The notes under the pieces are model-generated. The model was not told the origin of the DNA, did no database searches, and was given only the letters and a program-made list of their open reading frames with translations. From Schistocephalus solidus (taxonomy: Eukaryota; Platyhelminthes; Cestoda; Diphyllobothriidea; Diphyllobothriidae), in the NCBI GenBank assembly GCA_017591395.1, contig WEDG01007440.1, positions 62,001-126,000 on the forward strand: a stretch of DNA of 64,000 nt. Reading direction: 5' to 3'. Positions 56,401 to 64,000 of the stretch are shown piece after piece (position 1 is the stretch's first letter; each line of letters starts with the position of its first letter). The position numbers and the translations under genes were made by a program.

Positions 56401-59400
56401 GAAAATGGTTTGAAAATTATAATGTTAATTCTTTATTGAAAAACAGGAATGTGTAATTTTCCCTCCAAATAAAGCACATGACTTTAAGACTTAAAGCCTT
56501 AATGCGAATGCAATGTCAGATTTGATTCAAAATTACTTGCGAATAAGAAAACATTTTCAAGCATACGCATACCCTTACTGTGAGTAGGAAATTTAAAAAC
56601 AACATGATTTTCTATTAAAAGAGTAAGTAAAAGATTATTTATGCTTAGGAGTCTAGAACGTATGTTTAATTTTTTAAGTGCATCGGAAGTTTATTAAAAA
56701 GAGCACAATACTTAAATATTCCTTTTATATTGCGTTAAGTTTTTTGGGGCAGTTTTTACCGTATGCTGCAAGTAAATAAATACTAAGATTCCACTCGTGC
56801 AAACATTCTTCATATGAAACGTTGCATGAGCTCGCTCGCTGACTGGAGGTTAAGTTTTCCCAACAGTGGAATAAATAAAGAAAAGGCAACTTTTCGAGAT
56901 TTGCTGAAGGCATTTGAGGTGACCTGCGCACGGACAAAAAGCACTAACTTCACGCCCAGGATTATCACGCCAGCGTGGTTCTGAGAATCGGTTGTAAGTC
57001 AGTTTTCGATGGATGAATCGAAATGTTTGCGCTCTGATTTACCTTCTCCGCAAACAATGAAAGGTAGAAAGCAAAGTTGTCTATGCAGCTCATCAAAAGG
57101 GCTCAAGTAGAGGTAAGCAGCCCGTCAGGCTAATTAACCACTGAACATCCAAAGACAACCAAAGCAAATATATCAGCAGTGGATAACTGGTTTTTCCTTG
57201 TGCTGCACTATACGTATTCTGAACAAAGGCTTCCAAACAGATTTTGACGTCAAAGTAGTCATCTCATGAAAACTTTATGTGTTTCGCATATGCTTGAAAG
57301 TATTAAATAGGGTTCTGCGTTGTGCGCCAGTTGACAAAAGGGGTGAGCATAATTTTTTCGCCCACTGGGAAAGGTCTTTCAAACATTTGATTTACTCCAG
57401 TTGACCAGGCTGTTTGCATACACAACTCAAGGCATTATATATAGAGGAAATTTTAATAAAATGCTTAGGGCCGCTAAATTAGAGAGTTGATTCAATTTGT
57501 AATGAAAAACAAACTTTTTCTTTTTGTCAGAAGACTTTCAATTTTTATGAATTAGACCATTCGGAAAATTTAACACTTTTTACACATTGTCAGAGCCACA
57601 ACGTATATTGCATGTCGTTTTGCTTAACAATAAGTTTAGTGCATCAAAGTGTGGTTAAAGGTATTTAATGGATGTTTCAACAAACAAAACTTCTGGACAT
57701 TTTTAAGCTCTGGATAGAGCATGAAAAAAACAATATTCTCGTTATCGAAGCACAACATAGTGAAATCGCATAAGATAATGATACATGTAACCTGATTATG
57801 TCAGCAAATACGTGCTTCAGCCTAGTACATGAAATATGCCTAAAATACTAAGAATCACTATCATGCTCAGCCCATTTCGTACGCATATAATACAAAATCA
57901 AACTGAAAATAAACGGTAAAGAAATTTTCTTTACAAAAGAGAAAAGTTTGAATACGTTAAAATTCGTGTTTCATGAGTTCAAAGTGTATCTTTCCCTCTG
58001 TCCAAAATTTTAAAAAGAAGGGAAATGGTGGACACGTGATGTTATTTAATAACACATTCAAAACATTTTGGGTAATTATCGGCATTATAAAGACATTTTT
58101 ACCCACAGTCTATATTAATGCTATTTAACGCCCGCATTCCTACATATTCTTAAGCTGGCATTGAAATTTGACAAATTGCTTGTTTTTTCTAATAAAAACT
58201 TGCTTGCCTCCAAACTAGTTCGAAACGTTTACACTGGATTTAAGTCATTTTTTAGGTTTCGCAAGTCTTGTAATGTAAATATCTCAAGTTATGCTTGCTG
58301 ACCTCGAGAAAGAAAACTAGCTCCAGTGCACGAGCTATGTTCTGAAGACCAACTACAATATAAAGCTGCCTAAATAAATTCGAGTTAGATTTCTTCTTAA
58401 TTTTATGAATATTTTGGCGGAAAAAATAAATAAACAAAATAAATTTAGTACGACACAAGGGAAGTTTCCGGAAAGAACTAGGCGAAGTATTTTAATTCAC
58501 AGGGCTTTTGGTGTCCAAAATTAAAAATCGCAATATCAGTCATCATTATTCATGTTTTAGGTCATGTATTTTATTACAAAGGAATGTATCATATTTCGAT
58601 CAGCATTGCCTCTTAGCCTTAAAATGAATCCTCTCTCAGTTTGGGAGGAAGTTAATTTTGCTTAGGTTGTGCAATTAGTAAAATATTTGCGATGTCGTAC
58701 TGAGTATAGCAGTCATATAAAACTCGTGCCCAAAATGTTTATGGCCTGTATGGGTAACGGATTTCCTTTTCTTAAAATAATGATAAATATGTTATAAGTC
58801 TATTTACCAGTTTACAAAAGTTCTTTAAAACTGGCAAAGAATATTATTTATAGTATGTTACCCAGACGCTATTTTATTTTGACTTATAAATTTTGAAAGA
58901 CTTCACATTCTTCCGATTACAAGCACAAAACTTGAAATTAAAAATCTTTCAATTTGTCGTATTTTTTAATTTGGCTCGTATTTTTGCATAAACTCTACGG
59001 TTTTATCGTGGTAAGTTATTTGATTGGTAAAATGTTTCAAACTCATACGGTGACAAATAGTTTTCCAAGCTAATTCTGACATTGCTGTCCTTCGCTGGCG
59101 GTATTTTCGAGTGCAACTGAGTCAGAATATATTTTTATGAACATAAATGGTAATAAAATGCCAATGTTCGCCTGCTAGAGTTTATTTAAGACCAACGTTA
59201 ACAAGCGACAATACACTGCACATTTTTCACACTTTATGGTATATTTGTCTTCATCCCGAAGACGTATTTTCAGACAAATTTAAGGAACCCGGAATTAGTT
59301 TTGCCTGAAAATCGTAAACTTTCTCATAGCGTAGTTCATGAAATGGATGATTTCGCATTTAGAGAAAAAATACCTGATAAACGCCACCATTTTCTATTGG

Positions 59401-62400
59401 GTTCAACATTTGCTTCGAGATTTTATTTTAACTGTTCCCCTAACAGTATTAATTTTTTTATTCTGGAAGAAAAATATCACGCTGAATTGCAATGGGACTA
59501 CGTTTAATGTAAGGTTGTATTAAGGTTAAGTTTATGGTCAAGGTAGGATTTTAGGCAATGTTAGTGTTACAGGTAAATAAACGGTAAGATTTATGGTTAG
59601 GTTTACGTGGGTTATGCCTTGATGTTATTTAAAGTTCTTTGGAAATCTGCGCAATTTTGTTTGTTACTTTAAAATATTTAAAAACTAATTATTTCGCATT
59701 TAACGGTAGGTCTTGGCTAATGCTATTTTTTCTGCTTAAACTCATTAAACTGAATATATTACTATCTACTTATTTATATTTATTTTATTTTATTTTACTA
59801 AACGTTGATTTCACTAAAGTGTTGCCATTAATCCGAGGTCCAAAGTCCGTTCCATTTTCGAGTACCAACGAGACCGTCTGATTGCAATTGGAAAAATTGT
59901 ATATATTAATCCAATTTAAATTTTGTCACTTTCAAGTGCAGAAAATCAGATTGTAATTAGTCAAAAAATGATAGCATTTTTTAATTTTTCTTTATATATG
60001 AAGAGAAACCAACCAAACGAACCAAAATCTGACAGTCAACCGAAAGTATTTTATTTTACTAACAAACCAGTTTTCAAGGTCACTTAACTCGTTTTAGTGA
60101 TCCCAAACACGAAGAAATACAGGATAGAGTAATTGCGCTCGTTTTGGAATTCTTTAAGCTGAGGTATTTATCTCAACCGTTCAAGATAGGTCTCAAGTTT
60201 ATTTGTTCGCAGGATTTATGAAAAAAATTATTAAATTACTGTTTTCTAGGCGCATATTTGAAGAGAAAACATTTGTTTTTTGATTATTTTGGTAATATAA
60301 GCACAAAATTAAAGTATGTTTGTTATGACAAATAATTACAAATGTTGAGATACATTGTCATTTTGACCATATGCAGGAGTTGAAGTCACGGAATTCTCGT
60401 TGCGAACAAGGTTGAAAGTGCTACCGTGGAACCAAAAAAATAAAGCGTTTCTATAAGCAGTGCCTACACGTGATATAATTATTTTCTGTTACATTAATAT
60501 AACAGGGTTTTATCACCCACATCAGATTACCTGGTCGTCAATTGCAGTTACCTCCACGATTAACAGAAGTGATTTAAGCGACTTTATTATTATGAAAAGA
60601 TTGACGAAATTTAATTTTCTAGAATAAACTTCAAGTAAACAACGCAATTCACGATATTAATGTAACAATGCACTTTAAGTTCACGAAATCAATCTCGAAA
60701 GGAAAGGAACCTCTGAAAGATATAAGCATTCTTTTCTTTTTAACTTTTTTAATCACAGGAAAATTTGGCGAGCATACTTCTGTTATCAATAAATTCTCTT
60801 CAAGTCTACACATTTATATTCCCATGAAATCAAGCAACAGATGCAGGCAATAGGAAGAGATTGCGTGATTGCTACGATAAGGAGGGGATAATGTGGATAG
60901 AAAAAACAAAACTGGCATTCAGTGTTTTCGGCTTAGCGTCAAGGAGATGCTGACCACCTGGAAGGGTAATCTTATGCGGGTGGTTAGTTTGTTTCCCTTG
61001 GAACGTGGAAACTACGGGTCATGTATGAGGCTCTTTTGCATAAGCAGGACCGGTTTGCTTAACCTGATTGCAGCAACAATAAATGTTAAGAAAATTGTCT
61101 AAGGCTCGAGGAAAATAAACAAACGGGTTTACTTTAGTTGTCTCCGTACAATCATTTTACCCCTAGTTTACTAAAAGAGGCATCGATTTCTAGAATGCAT
61201 GGAAAAATGTCTTCTTAAAATATTTGTACAATTGACTGGTAAGTTAAACTACATGAAATATACTCATTTTATGCTTTAAAGCCGGACCATGCGTGTTTAA
61301 ATGTCTTTTAGCTGTCGATATCTTGAACTAGAAATAAACTAACTGTTTTCATTTTATTATCGTTCTATTTTTTTCAGACACGTGACGAAAGTGTACTTTT
61401 TCATTTTTCTAGACTGCGCTATTTATTGGGAAGTGATCAACCATTCTGGATAACTGTTACACCGTGTTCTCATCGAATGGAACTCATACGGTTCAGTTCG
61501 GTTGCTACCGCTGCACAGAGCAAATTTTTTGGCAAAACGCGCAATACACAGCATTTTCTGGGTAGACGTCGATCCCATCGATCTCGTAAGCTGCTTCGAT
61601 TTGTGTCTTTTTAGTGTGTCAGTTTATCTTATCTTATCCCAGCTTGATTAATAAAATTTATATTCTACCAACTAATTATTATCTAATGTTTAAGGAAAGT
61701 TGGTTTAGTGTGGAATTTACATCAAGAAAGAAAAAAAACATAGTTGTAATGTTTGGATTTAAAAAAATTAAACTGTGACAATATTATTGATGTGCCTATG
61801 TGAGGGTGCTTATTAACGTTGGCAGTTAAGAATTTGAATATTTGGATATATCCGAATTGTGTTTTCTGTGCAATGCTGCCAGTCCATCGGCCACTGTTCA
61901 TTTCTCGCACAGTCTTATGGTAAAATCATAATAAGACAAGGAAATAGGATGGACGGCCGAGTGAACGACACGACTAGGTGAGCAGCTCCTATTTAATATA
62001 ACAATTATATATGATGAAGGCCCTTCCACAACTGGACTACTGACGAGTTGTCAAATATGGCAACCAATTTATATTCGCAAAGAAACATCCGTTGTTGAGC
62101 CTTTTCTTTCCCTCCCTGATCGTGTACACCACATTGAATGGCATTGAGTAAACTGGGTTGAAATTAGACTCTACGTAAACAGTGTTCTGGCGAAATTCAT
62201 TTCATTTCTAAAGTAAAATTCCCAGAAAGTTTAATTTGCGAGTGAATTTTGACCTCGAAGACTCAATTATGGCCCTAAATTATCCGTCGAATGACCTTGG
62301 TTTTTTCTAGCTATGAATGCATGACGGCGACAAATACGAAGACTGAGAGCACTCTTGCACAACATCTGCTTACTGTGAGCTTGTCCAGGTCCACACGCTT

Positions 62401-62402
62401 GA
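53481..62402. other. No gene recognised; long AT-rich probable intron or intergenic DNA
   Basis: Nearly 9 kb without a motif-bearing frame. Small features only: a palindrome GTCGAACTTCGAC (about 55,801-55,813) and oligo-A/T tracts. Frames such as 54,266-54,514 and 59,639-59,881 are AT-driven. I see no transposon coding text here. Confidence 0.35.
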
Positions 62403-62802
62403 GTTCGCCATGTTGGGATTAGTGGATTGGATATTTTCTCCGTGACGGTAAGCCGGGTTAAGAGACCGAGAAACAGACTGCGAGGACTTCGATCAAAATA
62501 CGCCATGATTGGACTTTATAATGAGGCGTTCGGGTTAAGTGATAAGGGCCATGCGCATGTTTTTTGTGGAGTATGTGAAATGGGAGATTTTTGTGTCATG
62601 TATGGCGCTAACTGTCTTCTGCAGATTTTATTCCCCTTGAAACGGAAATATGGTTGGGGACGCAAAGGCAGCATATTCTCGCACTCACAGAACCTTCATA
62701 CTCATGCAAGGTTTGGGGGGACACGATTTGCCTTGATTAGAGGGCTTCTGCGTGAACACCAATTACTTGGCAATCCATCCTTCAAGGTTTTTCTTATTCT
62801 AT
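62403..62802 (+). CDS. Candidate exon or open frame, unrecognised
   Basis: An open frame of 133 codons in AT-rich DNA, ending TTATTCTAT|GTAAGTCG, a strong donor. It contains VSRVKRPRNRLRGLRSKYAM and a Cys-containing VFCGVCEMGDFCVMYGANC stretch. No good acceptor is visible upstream, and there is no ATG at its start, so the left border is open. It is on the same strand as the exons at 48.7 and 63.7 kb. Confidence 0.3.
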
Positions 62803-63740
62803 GTAAGTCGTCCCTCTGACTCTTGAAAGCTTACGACAGAACCATAAACCAAGTGACAACAGTTCATTTTCAAAATTTAAACGTAAAAAATTGACCGAGA
62901 AGAAGGGAAAAGGCACTTCGCAAGAGCCAGTTCACAGGAAGTAGACTGTTTTATGTTTGGGAAAATAAGAAAATTTCAGCACTGAGCCTAGCTCATATCC
63001 TTTTGTTTTGAGTAAGTGTTCTACTTTACAAGCAAACAATTCGCAGTAGGCATGCGTGAAGTTTACAGATAATTATTAATACTTTTACGCTACTAATGAG
63101 TTTTTTTCAGAGCATCGGTTTATTTCCTCTTGAGGGCTTGGATTTAATGCAACCCTGATTATAGGGCCTAAAGCGATGAAATTTCGGGATGTGGCAAATT
63201 TCTAAAGCAAATGCCGCAGACCTAATAAATAATAACCACCCTCTTTAAAAAAAAACCGTATTCAATTTCCCTTAGGGCATTCTGGCATGCAAGCTTTCCT
63301 CGTGAATTGAAGGCTGATAATGTTCCCTTAGATTTTTTCTCTGGAGGGACTTCCCGGAACATTTGCACTAATTTTTGCGCTACTGGAACAATTAATTTGC
63401 TGGTTCCCGTACGCAATATGTGCCCCGCGCACCGGTTTTGATCCTTAAAATCCCCCTCACCCACGCCACACAAATGCACTTTGGTTTGCATACAGTCTAG
63501 ACTGGTGACAGCCTGGCCATATCTTAGTATGTGCCGCAGACACTTTGTTAGTGAACGTAGGGTTCTGTACGATCAAATTTACCAGTTGCCAGTGTAAAGG
63601 GCACAAACAGAATGCATGAAGAACCTTGGGCACATGAGGATATTTATAAAGGCATAACTTGACCTTATTCCGTCTGCAGTATCAATCTCTCTGTCCGCTA
63701 CCTTCACCCTCTCCCCTCTTCCTCTCTCGCTTCTGTGCAG

Positions 63741-64000
63741 ATGTCGGACGTCGACCGGGGTTGCAAAGGCTCAGAGTGACTCCCCTTTTTCTGGGTTCTG
63801 ATGTTGCCAAAGAGTCCGCTGGACAGGTTCGGGTTCGGATGTCTGGGAGGGAACGTCTGCAATTTTTCAGTCGTGGCTGTCCAAACGATACCCTATTGGT
63901 GGACATTAAAGGACCGCCAGGTGCCACCTTCAAAGTACGTCTCAGTACTCGCACCAGTCCACTACATCGAATCTTCGGTTATCCTCAAGTACCTTCAGAT
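63741..64000 (+). CDS. Exon of an unrecognised gene, running off the right edge
   Basis: A long pyrimidine tract (TTCACCCTCTCCCCTCTTCC, then TCTCTCGCTTCTGTGCAG) ends at 63,740: the best acceptor in the window. After two bases that complete a codon, 86 codons are open to the last base. They include RVTPLFLGSDVAKESAGQVR, VRMSGRERLQFFSRGCPNDT and LLVDIKGPPGATFKVRLSTR. Alternating hydrophobic residues suggest beta-strands. A donor-like AAA|GTACGT lies at about 63,933-63,941, so the exon might end there. An antisense frame (63,682-63,954) is a by-product. Family not recognised. Confidence 0.6.

Noticed and set aside
63682..63954. Minus-strand frame at the right edge
   Set aside because: It is antisense to the plus-strand exon, which has a strong acceptor and stays open to the edge; the minus frame crosses the acceptor tract and has no splice sites.
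1..64000. CRISPR arrays, bacterial operons, rRNA genes
   Set aside because: No evenly spaced identical short repeats with unique spacers, no ribosome-binding-site-led gene series and no rRNA core text were seen; splice sites and element types are eukaryotic.

Overview
The window looks like animal nuclear DNA, most likely from a flatworm and probably a diphyllobothriidean tapeworm (Spirometra / Dibothriocephalus / Schistocephalus type). Three things seen in the sequence support this: RTE-like retrotransposons whose polyprotein ends in C2H2 zinc fingers, several Penelope-like elements (PLEs) with a GIY-YIG endonuclease, and small exons with GTAAGT/GTGAGT donors set in long AT-rich introns. The taxonomic call rests on remembered family resemblance, not on a search. 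There is no rRNA, intact tRNA, CRISPR array or bacterial operon.

Layout. 1-2.8 kb: the 5' half of a minus-strand RTE element, then a plus-strand RTE 3' end. 2.98-7.1 kb: three head-to-tail PLE copies on the minus strand, one nearly full length, with an inverted terminal module between copies 2 and 3. 7.1-11 kb: mostly unrecognised DNA with one good candidate exon (9251-9346, plus). 11.06-12.67 kb: a tandem repeat (about 345 bp monomer, about 690 bp dimer, called R345 here) running into the 3' end of a second minus-strand RTE copy (12.76-15.79 kb). 15.8-22.2 kb: unrecognised DNA with R345 fragments. 22.2-23.4 kb: an old PLE remnant. 23.6-30.2 kb: pieces of a minus-strand host gene or its decayed duplicates, including one whole fibronectin type III (FN3) exon, a likely FN3 half-exon, duplicated small exons and candidate microexons, interleaved with R345 fragments. 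31.07-33.73 kb: a 2.7 kb GTT/GAT array almost free of C on the plus strand, with two related inserts that look hammerhead-like. 34.96-36.29 kb: a decayed RT of a second RTE-like family. 36.3-63.7 kb: AT-rich, probably intronic DNA holding an inverted pair of tRNA-like SINEs, a cluster of structured short repeats around a (TA)n palindrome (41.43-42.15 kb), a mariner remnant (45.38-46.5 kb), a promoter-like region with an exon (48.24-48.96 kb), a fragment of a second PLE family (53.1-53.5 kb), and an open exon running off the right edge (63,741-64,000).

Function. Every recognisable transposon coding region carries stops, frameshifts or lost catalytic residues, so none looks able to move by itself. 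Host coding content is small: scattered exons of at least one minus-strand FN3 protein and at least one plus-strand gene with long introns. The most interesting signals are non-coding: the 41.4-42.1 kb repeat family, whose two hairpins show compensatory base changes; hammerhead-like boxes in three repeat types; a gene-conversion-like identity tract between PLE copies; and the shared end of R345 and the RTE 3' tail.
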